A stretch of 64,000 bases of DNA from Micromonospora lupini str. Lupac 08 (GTDB taxonomy: Bacteria; Actinomycetota; Actinomycetes; Mycobacteriales; Micromonosporaceae). Each line of letters begins with the position of its first letter. The stretch's first letter is position 1. Positions 41,511 to 49,059 of the stretch are shown here, piece by piece. A program made the position numbers and the translations under genes. Under the pieces are notes generated by a model. The model ran no database searches, was not told the DNA's origin, and worked only from the letters and a program-made list of their open reading frames with translations. The stretch is from assembly GCF_000297395.2 (NCBI RefSeq), contig NZ_HF570108.1:5565700-5629699 (forward strand), given 5' to 3'.

Positions 41511-42334
41511 CGCTGCGGGTGCTCGTGACAAACGACGACGGGATCGCCGCGCCGGGCATCCAGGCGTTGGCCCTGGCCGCTGCCCAGCGGGGCCTGGACG
41601 TGGTGGTCGCGGCGCCGCTGGAGGAGGCCAGCGGCACCAGCGCCGCGATGAGCGCTGTGGAACGCGACGGGCGGGTGGTGGTGCACGACCATCCGCTGCC
41701 CGACCTGGCGGGCGTGCCGGCGTACGGGGTCGGCGGCTCGCCCGGCTTCATCACGCTCATCGCGCTGCACGGCGCGTTCGGCCCACCCCCGTCGGTGGTG
41801 TTGTCGGGCATCAACCGGGGCGCCAACGCCGGCCGTGCCGTTCTGCACTCCGGCACGGTGGGCGCTGCGTTCACCGCGGCCTCGAACGGGTGCCGGGCCA
41901 TGGCGGTCTCGCTGGACGTGCTTTCCGCGGGCGAGGCGACAGCCACCAGCGGAGGGGCCGCGGTGGACGCCGCCGCCCGGGTACGCGACGCCGAACGGCA
42001 CTGGGACACCGCGGCGCGGGTCGCCCTGGACCTGCTCCCCCGGCTGACCTCCGGGCCGCCGGAGAGCGTGCTCAACGTCAACGCCCCCGACCTGCCGCAC
42101 GGGCGGCTGCGCGGTGTGCGTCGCGGCTCGTTGGCCAGCTTCGGCCAGGTGCAGATGACGGTGGCCGAGTCGGGGCACGGCTTCGTGCGTACCGCACTGG
42201 AGGAGCCCGGCCAGGCCGCGCAGCCCGGCACGGACGTGGCGTTGCTGGCCGCCGGGTACGCGTCGGTGACGGCCATCCGGGCGGTCACCGAGGTGACAGA
42301 CGTGGACCTGGCCGGTCTGGACGAGCAGCCCTGA
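41507..42334 (+). CDS. surE: SurE-type 5'/3'-nucleotidase
   Basis: Removes phosphate from nucleoside monophosphates with a divalent metal. The 275-residue protein begins at ATG 41507, overlapping the kinase stop. The active-site strand VLVTNDDGIAAPGIQAL has Asp10 and Asp11; EEASGTSAAMSA and LSGINRGANAGRAVLHSGTVGAA are the other conserved loops, with the metal-binding Ser and Asn. It is somewhat longer than E. coli SurE (253), with an Ala-rich insert near residue 145. Translational coupling with a PfkB kinase suggests a shared substrate pool. Confidence 0.93.
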   Translation: MTLRVLVTNDDGIAAPGIQALALAAAQRGLDVVVAAPLEEASGTSAAMSAVERDGRVVVHDHPLPDLAGVPAYGVGGSPGFITLIALHGAFGPPPSVVLSGINRGANAGRAVLHSGTVGAAFTAASNGCRAMAVSLDVLSAGEATATSGGAAVDAAARVRDAERHWDTAARVALDLLPRLTSGPPESVLNVNAPDLPHGRLRGVRRGSLASFGQVQMTVAESGHGFVRTALEEPGQAAQPGTDVALLAAGYASVTAIRAVTEVTDVDLAGLDEQP

Positions 42335-42353
42335 CGGGTGGAAGCGGCTGCGC

Positions 42354-42716
42354 TCAGGCGCCGGGAAGCACCTCGGGCGTGGCGGCCCCGGCGAAGTAGG
42401 GCTCCGGTGCGCCGAAGAGACCGAGCAGACCGGTCACCCAGAGCTGACGGTGCACGAACCGGCTCGGTTCGGTAACGACCAGCTTGACACCGCTTACCTC
42501 TGCGGTCTGGAAGCCGGCGACCATGGCGCTGATGCCGACGGAGTCGATGAAGGTGACCAGCCTCATGTTCAACTCGATGCGGAGGGGGCGGCTCTTGGCC
42601 AGCACCTCCGCGATCGCTTCACGCACCTCGTACGCTGTGTCGACGTCGATCTCGCCCCGCGGGGCGATCTCCACGACTCCACCGGACAGGACCGACTTCA
42701 CGATCGACAGGCTCAC
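42354..42716 (-). CDS. STAS-domain anti-sigma-factor antagonist
   Basis: A 120-residue single STAS domain related to SpoIIAA/RsbV, which releases a sigma factor by binding its anti-sigma kinase. GTG 42716 follows GGAGG by 8 bases. The core reads GGVVEIAPRGEIDVDTAYEVREAIAEVL and RLVTFIDSVGISAMVAGF, where Ser59 in the DSVG motif is the phosphorylatable residue. Polar ends in APEPYFAGAATPEVL. No anti-sigma kinase or sigma gene lies next to it, so the partner is elsewhere. It converges with surE. Confidence 0.9.
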   Translation of the reverse strand: MSLSIVKSVLSGGVVEIAPRGEIDVDTAYEVREAIAEVLAKSRPLRIELNMRLVTFIDSVGISAMVAGFQTAEVSGVKLVVTEPSRFVHRQLWVTGLLGLFGAPEPYFAGAATPEVLPGA

Positions 42717-43116
42717 GCGAGCACCTCCACCCGCCCGTCCCCCGGGCGTCTCATCAGTACGCGGGCCGCGACCGAGAGTATTCCTCCGACGGCCTCGGTC
42801 GCCACCCCTCGGGATGAGCAATTCACGGATCCGGGCGCACAAAGTCGCCCATATCCCCACTTTTCGGCATCTGATCATTCAATACTTTTCGTCATCTGAC
42901 CACTCCGGGATCGGTCGGAACCGACGCGTCGCCGGACCAGGGTAACGGGCGTGGCCCGACACGCCCGACAACCGGCGTGCCCCGGACATCGGCCCCGCAC
43001 CGGGCCGGCGTGTCGGGCGACGGTCCCCCGACAGTGCCCGGTCGGAGCCGACTGGAAGGTTGCCGACGCCACCTAGCATCGACCCGGGACACCCACCGTG
43101 ACGGAGAGGACCTTCG
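42717..43116. other. Intergenic region between the STAS gene and the poly-Asp lipoprotein
   Basis: About 400 bases without a convincing gene. The part near 42840-42910 is clearly A/T-richer than average and probably holds the promoter for the STAS gene (minus strand). A GC-rich part with GTGTCGGG/CCCGACA-like complementary runs lies at 42955-43035. GGAGAGGA before 43117 is the ribosome site of the next gene. Confidence 0.45.
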
Positions 43117-43257
43117 ATGATCAAGCGACTGGCCGGGCTGGCCGGGGTAGGCGTGCTGCTCGCCCTCGTACTGGCCTGCGGTTTCGGCGGCGGGGACGAC
43201 GATGACGACGACGATGACGACTTCGCCCGCGGTGTGGCAGTGGTGGCGGTGCGCTGA
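43117..43257 (+). CDS. 46-residue putative lipoprotein with nine consecutive aspartates
   Basis: Starts at ATG 43117 (MIKRLAGLAGVGVLLALVLAC) with GGAGAGGA about 8 bases upstream. The signal peptide ends in a lipobox LVLAC (Cys21). The mature part is GFGGG, nine Asp, then FARGVAVVAVR, so the exported peptide is only about 26 residues. Codons in the Asp run alternate GAC and GAT rather than being a pure repeat. The Asp stretch could bind Ca2+ or other cations at the membrane surface, but no characterised family is known to me. It lies 140 bases upstream of another small membrane-associated gene on the same strand. Confidence 0.62.
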   Translation: MIKRLAGLAGVGVLLALVLACGFGGGDDDDDDDDDFARGVAVVAVR

Positions 43258-43396
43258 GGCAACCGCCGAGCCGCGTCCGAGGTGGGTTTGCGGCCGCTCG
43301 GCCCGGGGCACTGCGGAGTGAGCGAACCGTGCCGCGCTGGACAGACGCCGAAGTCCGAAGTGGCCGGCGGCTTCGGCACCCGAGGAGGTAACCACG

Positions 43397-43804
43397 ATGT
43401 TCGGAACCAACCTGCTGGACCGGCGCAGCAAGCCGGAGCGGATCGCGGACCAGGCGTGGGAGCACCTGCTCTCCGCCGTCGGCTCCGCGGGAGACAGTGT
43501 CCGGGACACCGCGCGTTCGGCCCGTCGCAGCAGCGGCGATCTCGCCGAAGGGGCGGGTGACCTGGTGGGCTCCGCAGCGGAGGAGGCCCGGCGTCGGGCC
43601 TCGCGCGCCTTCGACGCGCTCGCCGGGCGTCAGCCGGCGCTGCCGTGGACGCTCCTGATCGGGGCCGCGCTGGTCGGCGCGGCGGTCGGCTGGGCCGTCG
43701 GCTCCGCTGCCCGCGCCGCCGGCAGCCGGGACGACCGCGCGGTCGACGATGTCGAGTTCGTCGACGTCGACCGCCCCAACTCCCCCGTCGGCCTGGACGA
43801 CTAA
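43397..43804 (+). CDS. Small membrane-anchored helical protein, YtxH/ElaB-like layout
   Basis: A 135-residue protein from ATG 43397 with GAGGAGG nearby. The N-terminal 80 residues are amphipathic helix (RIADQAWEHLLSAVGSAGDSVRDTARSARRSS, then AEEARRRASRAFDAL), as in stress- or ribosome-associated anchors. A single membrane helix with small residues (LPWTLLIGAALVGAAVGWAVGSAARAAG) follows, then an acidic tail (VDDVEFVDVDRPN). Function unknown; the layout resembles the YqjD/ElaB and YtxH families. A strong terminator follows the gene. Confidence 0.78.
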   Translation: MFGTNLLDRRSKPERIADQAWEHLLSAVGSAGDSVRDTARSARRSSGDLAEGAGDLVGSAAEEARRRASRAFDALAGRQPALPWTLLIGAALVGAAVGWAVGSAARAAGSRDDRAVDDVEFVDVDRPNSPVGLDD

Positions 43805-43822
43805 GCATCCCGATACCCCGAG

Positions 43823-43856
43823 CGGGCCCCGCCGACCTTCTGGTCGACGGGGCCCG
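43823..43856 (+). terminator. Terminator hairpin after the 43397 gene
   Basis: Inverted arms CGGGCCCCG and CGGGGCCCG enclose CCGACC-TTCT-GGTCGA, which also pairs except at one position, giving a stem of about 14 bp with a TTCT loop. It begins 18 bases after the stop and ends in TTCG. Confidence 0.8.
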
Positions 43857-43980
43857 TTCGCATCACTCGGTGGGTGGCTGGCCGATCGGATCGGGGCCGG
43901 CCCGCCGGGGTGCCGGACCCCTCAGGCAGCCCCGGCGGACCGGTGTTCTCGGGTGGCCCGGACGACGCCGGGCCACCGGG

Positions 43981-46746
43981 TCAGCGACTCGTGCAGGTCA
44001 CGGTGGCCGGCGGCGCGTTGCTGCCGGTCCAGGAGGCGAGGAAGCCGATAGTGGTGCTGGCGCCGGCGCCGAGCGCGCCGTTCCAGCCGCTGTCCACCAC
44101 CGAGACGACCGCTCCGGTCTGGGTGTGGGTGCCGCCCCAGAGCTGACTGATCCGCTGGCCGTTGGGGAAGGTCCAGCCGAGCGTCCATCCGGCGATGGGC
44201 CGGGTGCCCGGGTTGCTGACCACCACCTCGGCCTGGAACCCGCCCGACCAGGAGCCGGTCACCCGGTAGGTCGCCGCGCACCCACCAGCCGGAGGCGGCG
44301 TGGTCGGAGGCGGTGTCGTCGGAGGCGGCGTGGTCGGGGGCGGTGTCGTCGGCGGGGGCGTGGTCGGGGGCGGTGTCGTCGGCGGGGGCGTGGTCGGAGG
44401 CGGTGTCGTCGGCGGGGGCGTGGTCGGCGGGGGCGTCGTCGGCGTGCCGCCGGTGCGGTCGGCGACCAGGATGCCGCGACCGTTGGTGCCGAGGTAGACA
44501 CGTCCGTAGACACGCGGGTCGCCGGTCAACGCCTCGGTCGGGTTGCCGTACTGGTGGCGGTCGTCGTTGATGCGTACCCAGGTCGTTCCGCCGTCGTCGG
44601 AGCGGTGTACGCCGGGCTGGCCGTCCACCGTGCCGTAGAGGAAGACGGCGGGGTTGGTCCGGCCGGGCGCCGCCTTGCCGAAGCCGACGTTGCCGGAGGC
44701 GCTGACGCCGCCCAGCTTGGTGAAGCTGGCGCCGGAGTCGGTCGAGCGCCACAGCCCGCCCGGCCCGGCCAGCCACAGCTCACCCGACTTGCCGGGCAGC
44801 GCCTTGAAGCGGACGTCGGTGGTGGGCAGGCCGGTCGCCGCCGTGGCGGTGAAGGTCGCGCCGCCGTTGGTGCTCAGGTAGACCCGCCCGGCGCTGAAGC
44901 CGTAGAACCGGTTGGGGTCGACCCGGTCGGACTCGATGATCGCGTTGGCCGGGATGCCTGCGGACGGGGCCCACGAGTTGCCGAAGCCGACGGCGTAGAC
45001 GACGCGCTGGCCGGCGTCGCCGGGCGACCAGACGAACCGGCTGCCGTCGGCCGCGGCGGCGACCGTGCCGCCGGTGTTGACCCCGGACGGCTCGGTGCCC
45101 TGGAACCAGGTCGCGCCGCCGTCGGTGGAGAAGGCGACGTGGCTGTCGTTGGGACGGTCGGCGTCGGTGAAGCTTCCGGCGCGCACCAGCACGGCCGGCT
45201 TGCTCTCGGCGTAGTCCAGGCTGGTGGTGCTCGTGAACACCGGCTGGGTGAAGAGCATCGACGGGATGGTGTCGAGGTCGGTGTGTCGGAACCCGCCGAC
45301 GTCACCGAGCGCGCTGATCAGTGGCGCGCCGCTGGGCGGGCTGACCAGGTCGAGGACGGCGGTCTCCTCCAGACCGCGGACCATCGGTCGGAGGGTGAGC
45401 TGACCGCCGGTGTCCCACTTGGTGAGGTCGGTGGTGCCGTAGATGGTGGCGCCCGTGCCGTACATCATCCGGTTGGAGTCGTGCGGGTCGATCTCGACCG
45501 ACTCGTTCATCCAGCCGAGCTTGGGCGTGGACTCCGGAGGCGCCGGGTTGGTCCCGAAGGTCAGCCACGGCACCGAGCTGATGTCCATGGTGTAGCGGCG
45601 GGACCGCTCGGGGTAGCTGGTGAAGTCCCAGATCCGGGTCCAGCTCGCCCCGCCGTCCGTGCTGCGGAAGAAGATCGCGTCCGGCCACCAGGAGACCTGG
45701 GTCGCCACCATCAGCGTGTTCGGGTGCTGCCGGTCGATGGTCAGGCCGCTGTAGCCGAAGTAGTCGTCGCCGCTCGTGGAGGGCACCGGGCTGATCCGCG
45801 TCCAGGCGCCTGTCGACCGGGTGAACTTCCAGACGTCGCCCTTGCCGCCGTCGTACGGGCCGCCGGTGTCGCTGGTGGCGATGTAGAGGTGACCGCCGAC
45901 CGGGTCGACCACACCCTTGTGCGCCAGGTAGCCGGTGGGCTGCCCGGGGATGCGCGTCCAGGTGACACCGCCGTCGGTGCTGCGGTAGACCGGATTCTCC
46001 TTGTCCGCCACGCCCACGTAGATCGTCTGGGTGGTGGAGCCCGCAGTGCCGGTGCTCTTGTCGAAGCTGACCCAGGTGAGGCCCTGGTTCTGCCCGTTGT
46101 AGCCGTTGGGGTCGCTGGGGTCGGCCCGGTAGTTGCCGGCGTTGGGGAAGGCGGTGACGCGGGCCCAGGTCGCCCCGAAGTCGGTGCTGCGCCACAGCCC
46201 GTTGCCGCCCTCGGCGCCGTAGTAGACGATGTTGTTCCGGTTGGGGTCGACGGCCAGCCGCTCACCCATGCCCCGGCCCGGCATGTTGCCGCCGTTCTTG
46301 AACGGCAACTCGGTGGCCTGCCAGGTGGCGCCCTTGTCGGTCGAGCGCAGGATCGCGCCGTTGTTCGGGTCCCAACCGTTTGTGTACATGCCGACCGCCG
46401 CGTACACCCGGTTGGTCTGCACCGGGTCGGTGGCGATGCTGACCACGCCGTTGTAGCCCCAGCGGTCCGCGCCGACCCAGTCGAGCAGCGGCGTCCACGA
46501 CTGGCTGGACTGCTCCCAGCGGTAGGCCCCGCCGATGTCCGTCCGGGCGTAGATCAGGTTCTTCTCGGTGGGGTTGAAGACGATGCCGGGCACGAAGCCG
46601 CCGCCGCCGACCGGGACGTTGCGCCAGGTGTACGCCTCGGCGGCGGCCGGGGCCGGCGCCGAGCCCTCGGCGGTGATGGGGACCGCCACGACGGCCGTGG
46701 CGACAGCCAACGCCGACACGAGTGCGCCGGCCAGTGATCTGGGCAT
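43981..46746 (-). CDS. Secreted GH74 xyloglucanase with C-terminal CBM2
   Basis: Cuts the xyloglucan backbone outside the cell. ATG 46746 (MPRSLAGALV) has GGAGAGGA upstream and gives 921 residues. A signal peptide of about 36 residues precedes two seven-bladed propellers (about 37-765) rich in Asp-box-like repeats (STDGGATW, RSTDSGASF). The catalytic pair is Asp70 in ARTDIGGAYRW and Asp482 in SALGDVGGFRH, matching the GH74 arrangement. A Thr/Pro linker of TTPPP repeats (about 766-818, coded at 44298-44448) leads to a CBM2 cellulose-binding domain with conserved Trp and terminal Cys. A CebR-like operator lies about 240 bases upstream. Confidence 0.95.
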   Translation of the reverse strand: MPRSLAGALVSALAVATAVVAVPITAEGSAPAPAAAEAYTWRNVPVGGGGFVPGIVFNPTEKNLIYARTDIGGAYRWEQSSQSWTPLLDWVGADRWGYNGVVSIATDPVQTNRVYAAVGMYTNGWDPNNGAILRSTDKGATWQATELPFKNGGNMPGRGMGERLAVDPNRNNIVYYGAEGGNGLWRSTDFGATWARVTAFPNAGNYRADPSDPNGYNGQNQGLTWVSFDKSTGTAGSTTQTIYVGVADKENPVYRSTDGGVTWTRIPGQPTGYLAHKGVVDPVGGHLYIATSDTGGPYDGGKGDVWKFTRSTGAWTRISPVPSTSGDDYFGYSGLTIDRQHPNTLMVATQVSWWPDAIFFRSTDGGASWTRIWDFTSYPERSRRYTMDISSVPWLTFGTNPAPPESTPKLGWMNESVEIDPHDSNRMMYGTGATIYGTTDLTKWDTGGQLTLRPMVRGLEETAVLDLVSPPSGAPLISALGDVGGFRHTDLDTIPSMLFTQPVFTSTTSLDYAESKPAVLVRAGSFTDADRPNDSHVAFSTDGGATWFQGTEPSGVNTGGTVAAAADGSRFVWSPGDAGQRVVYAVGFGNSWAPSAGIPANAIIESDRVDPNRFYGFSAGRVYLSTNGGATFTATAATGLPTTDVRFKALPGKSGELWLAGPGGLWRSTDSGASFTKLGGVSASGNVGFGKAAPGRTNPAVFLYGTVDGQPGVHRSDDGGTTWVRINDDRHQYGNPTEALTGDPRVYGRVYLGTNGRGILVADRTGGTPTTPPPTTPPPTTPPPTTPPPTTPPPTTPPPTTPPPTTPPPTTPPPTTPPPAGGCAATYRVTGSWSGGFQAEVVVSNPGTRPIAGWTLGWTFPNGQRISQLWGGTHTQTGAVVSVVDSGWNGALGAGASTTIGFLASWTGSNAPPATVTCTSR

Positions 46747-47169
46747 CTGTGGTTCCTCTCCGGGGGTGGAGACCCGGGAGACGGGATCGACCACTGTGAC
46801 GTCGCGGCCCGGGGGACGAGCACGCCGACGCGGTGACGGATCGACCGAACGTGGTGCGTCGTGGCCCGGGGGACGGACGACGACGCGAGGGAGGGATCGG
46901 AGCTTGCCCTGGCTCCAACCACCCGACGCGAGGCTCCCGCGATCGAGGAAGATACTCACCTTAACCGATTCGACGCCGCTATGGAAGCGCTCCCATCATC
47001 GACGGCGGTGCCCGGTCGGCGGGCGGCCCGGCAGGTCCGGCGGGTTCGTCGCCCCCATCGGGTGAGGTCCGCTCACCCCCGTGGCCGGCACGATCGGATC
47101 CCGGCGGGCCTGCCGGCCAGTGTCGTCATCCCGGTCCGCCAGCCAGTGCACGCAGCGGAGGGAGGGCCG
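46747..47169. other. Divergent regulatory region between GH74 and BON genes
   Basis: No gene is seen in these 423 bases. It contains the CebR-like box at 46982 and, between that box and the GH74 start, an A/T-richer piece around 46940-46970 suitable for the promoter. The long GC-rich leader to the ATG (about 190 bases) is unexplained. Confidence 0.6.
46982..46995 (-). promoter_or_regulatory. CebR-like operator upstream of the GH74 gene
   Basis: TGGAAGCGCTCCCA differs at one position from TGGGAGCGCTCCCA, the site bound in Streptomyces by the LacI-family regulator CebR, which is released by cello-oligosaccharides. Its place ahead of a xyloglucanase with a cellulose-binding domain fits that role. 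No cebR gene is in the window. Confidence 0.75.
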
Positions 47170-47856
47170 ATGGCCATCGCGACGATCACGCGTACCGACC
47201 AGGACATCCAGTCCGCCGTACTCGACGAGTTGACCTGGGAACCCCGGGTGCAGCCGCACGAGATCGGCGTGACCGTCGCCGAGGGCGTCGTCACGTTGAC
47301 CGGGCGGGTGGACAGCTACGCGAAGAAGTGGGCCGGGGAACGGGCCACGCACCGGGTCGTCGGGGTCCGGGCGGTCGCCAACGACCTGACCGTGCAGTTG
47401 TCCGGCAGCGACGAGCGCGCCGACCCGGATCTGGCCGCCGCGGCCGGCCACGCCCTGGAGTGGGACGCGTTCGTGCCCATCGAGAAGCTCCAGGTCACCG
47501 TCTCGGCCGGCTGGGTGACGCTGCACGGCGAGGTCGAGTGGGAGTACCAGCGCCGAGCCGCCGAACGTGCGATCTGCCGGCTCACCGGCGTCCGTGGGGT
47601 CAGCAACGGCATCACCGTCCGGCCCAGCGCGTCGCCGGACAGCGCGGACCTGGCCGGCCGGATCGTGGACGCGCTGGCCCGGGCCGGCGCCACCGAGGCC
47701 GAGCGGATCACCGTCCGGGTGCACGGCGACACGGCCGTGCTCGCCGGACTGGTGCACTCCATGCCCGAACGCGCCGAGGTGGAGCAGGTGGCCTGGTCCG
47801 CGCCGGGCATCCGGGAGGTCCAGAACCACATCGCTGTCGCACCGGTCCTGCGCTGA
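47170..47856 (+). CDS. Protein with three BON domains
   Basis: A 228-residue protein starting at ATG 47170 behind GGAGGG. Three BON repeats of about 70 residues each are visible: DQDIQSAVLDELTWEPRV, then HALEWDAFVPIEKLQVTVSAGWVTLHGEV, then LAGRIVDALARAGATEAERITVRVHGDTAVL. Each ends in a Gly-rich turn with V-N/NH-hydrophobic (VANDLTV, VSNGITV, VQNHIAV). BON domains bind phospholipid or each other; many are osmotic-shock proteins (OsmY), but this one lacks a signal peptide. It could act in the stress response with the peroxiredoxin that follows. Confidence 0.9.
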   Translation: MAIATITRTDQDIQSAVLDELTWEPRVQPHEIGVTVAEGVVTLTGRVDSYAKKWAGERATHRVVGVRAVANDLTVQLSGSDERADPDLAAAAGHALEWDAFVPIEKLQVTVSAGWVTLHGEVEWEYQRRAAERAICRLTGVRGVSNGITVRPSASPDSADLAGRIVDALARAGATEAERITVRVHGDTAVLAGLVHSMPERAEVEQVAWSAPGIREVQNHIAVAPVLR

Positions 47857-47982
47857 GCCGACCACCACCGGGTCCACGCCGGCCGGCAGACGCCGGGCTC
47901 GGCGGCGTCAGCGCCACCAGCAGCGCGCAACCACCCGGGACGGGTGAGCCGGCCTCACCCGTCCCCGGGGCAGGCTTGGTGC

Positions 47983-48480
47983 ATGAGTGATCCGAACGGG
48001 CTGATCCAACCCGGGCGCCCCGCGCCCGGCTTCACCCTGCCGAGCACTCCGGACGGGCGCCAGACCGGCCCCGAGCAGTTCCGGGGTCGCCCGGTCGTGC
48101 TCGCCTTCTACCCCGCCGACTGGAGCCCCGTCTGCGGTGACCAGATGTCGCTCTACCAGGCGGCGGGACCGGTGTTCGACCAGTACCAGGCGATGGTGCT
48201 CGGCATCTCGGTGGACAGCGTCTGGTCGCACCGGGCGTTCGCGGAGAGCCAGGGCATCACCTTTCCGCTGCTGTCCGACTTCGAGCCCAAGGGCGAGGTG
48301 GCCCGCCGGTACGGCGCGTACCTGCCGCAGGGCGAGGCCGCCCGCGCGCTCGTGGTGCTCGACCAGGCCGGGACGGTGGCGTGGAGCTACCTGTCGGCCC
48401 CCGACGTCAACCCGGGCGCGGACGGGATCTTCGACGCGCTCGACAACCTCGCCCGCGATCGGAAGGTGATGGCCGGATGA
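47983..48480 (+). CDS. Peroxiredoxin (AhpC/TSA family)
   Basis: A 165-residue thiol peroxidase starting at ATG 47983. No ribosome site is visible, so the message may be leaderless. Thioredoxin-fold features are APGFTLPSTPDGRQTGPEQFRG and LAFYPADWSPVCGDQMSLYQ with the peroxidatic Cys51 in PxxxxxC; VDSVWSHRAFAESQGITFPLLSDF follows. There is no second Cys, so it is a 1-Cys type that needs an external reductant. The stop overlaps the start of the DsbA-like gene (ATGA); that partner may regenerate it. Confidence 0.9.
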   Translation: MSDPNGLIQPGRPAPGFTLPSTPDGRQTGPEQFRGRPVVLAFYPADWSPVCGDQMSLYQAAGPVFDQYQAMVLGISVDSVWSHRAFAESQGITFPLLSDFEPKGEVARRYGAYLPQGEAARALVVLDQAGTVAWSYLSAPDVNPGADGIFDALDNLARDRKVMAG

Positions 48481-49025
48481 CCACCCCACTGCAGGTCACC
48501 GCCCGGCTCCGGGAGCCGGTGACCGCCGACGACCACGTCCGCGGACCGTCAAACGCCCCGGTGACAATCATCGAGTACGGCGACTTCCAGTGCCGGTTCT
48601 GCGGCGCCGCGTACCCGAACCTGCACGAGTTGCTGCGCCAGCGCGCCGACACGGTACGGCTGGTCTACCGCTACTTCCCGATCGCCAACGTCCACCCGTA
48701 CGCGGAGCGGGCCGCGGAGACGGCGGAGGCCGCTGGGGCGCGGGGCAAGTTCTGGGAGATGCACGACTGGCTGTACGAGCACCAGGACCAGCTGGACCCC
48801 GTGCACCTGTCGCTCGGCGTCGAGCAGCTCGGGCTGCCACCGGACGAGCTGAACGGCGAGGTGGAGCGCCGGGAGTTCGCCGACCGGGTTCGCCGGGACT
48901 TCGTGGGCGGGATCCGCAGCGGGGTCAACGGCACGCCGACGCTCTTCGTCAACGACGTCCGGCACGACGGCGGGTACGACCTGCCCGACCTGCTGGCCGC
49001 CGTGGACGCGGCGGCGAACGCCTGA
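48477..49025 (+). CDS. DsbA-family thioredoxin-like oxidoreductase
   Basis: A 182-residue protein starting at ATG 48477, overlapping the peroxiredoxin stop. The active site CRFC (Cys39, Cys42) follows VTIIEYGDFQ, and the cis-Pro loop is NGTPTLFVN. An inserted helical domain (about 70-140, FWEMHDWLYEHQDQLDPVHL) is typical of DsbA. No signal peptide is seen, so it probably acts in the cytosol, as in the DsbA-like domain of some NhaA proteins. Co-translation with a 1-Cys peroxiredoxin suggests it reduces that enzyme. Confidence 0.9.
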   Translation: MTTPLQVTARLREPVTADDHVRGPSNAPVTIIEYGDFQCRFCGAAYPNLHELLRQRADTVRLVYRYFPIANVHPYAERAAETAEAAGARGKFWEMHDWLYEHQDQLDPVHLSLGVEQLGLPPDELNGEVERREFADRVRRDFVGGIRSGVNGTPTLFVNDVRHDGGYDLPDLLAAVDAAANA

Positions 49026-49059
49026 CCGTGACGGCCGGTCCGGGCGGCCACCCGGCCGC

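Noticed and set aside
43645..46737. A 1030-codon plus-strand frame across the GH74 gene
   Set aside because: Composition is Gly/Arg/Val/Ala-biased with repeated GRG runs, and it lies wholly opposite GH74. Typical high-GC shadow frame.
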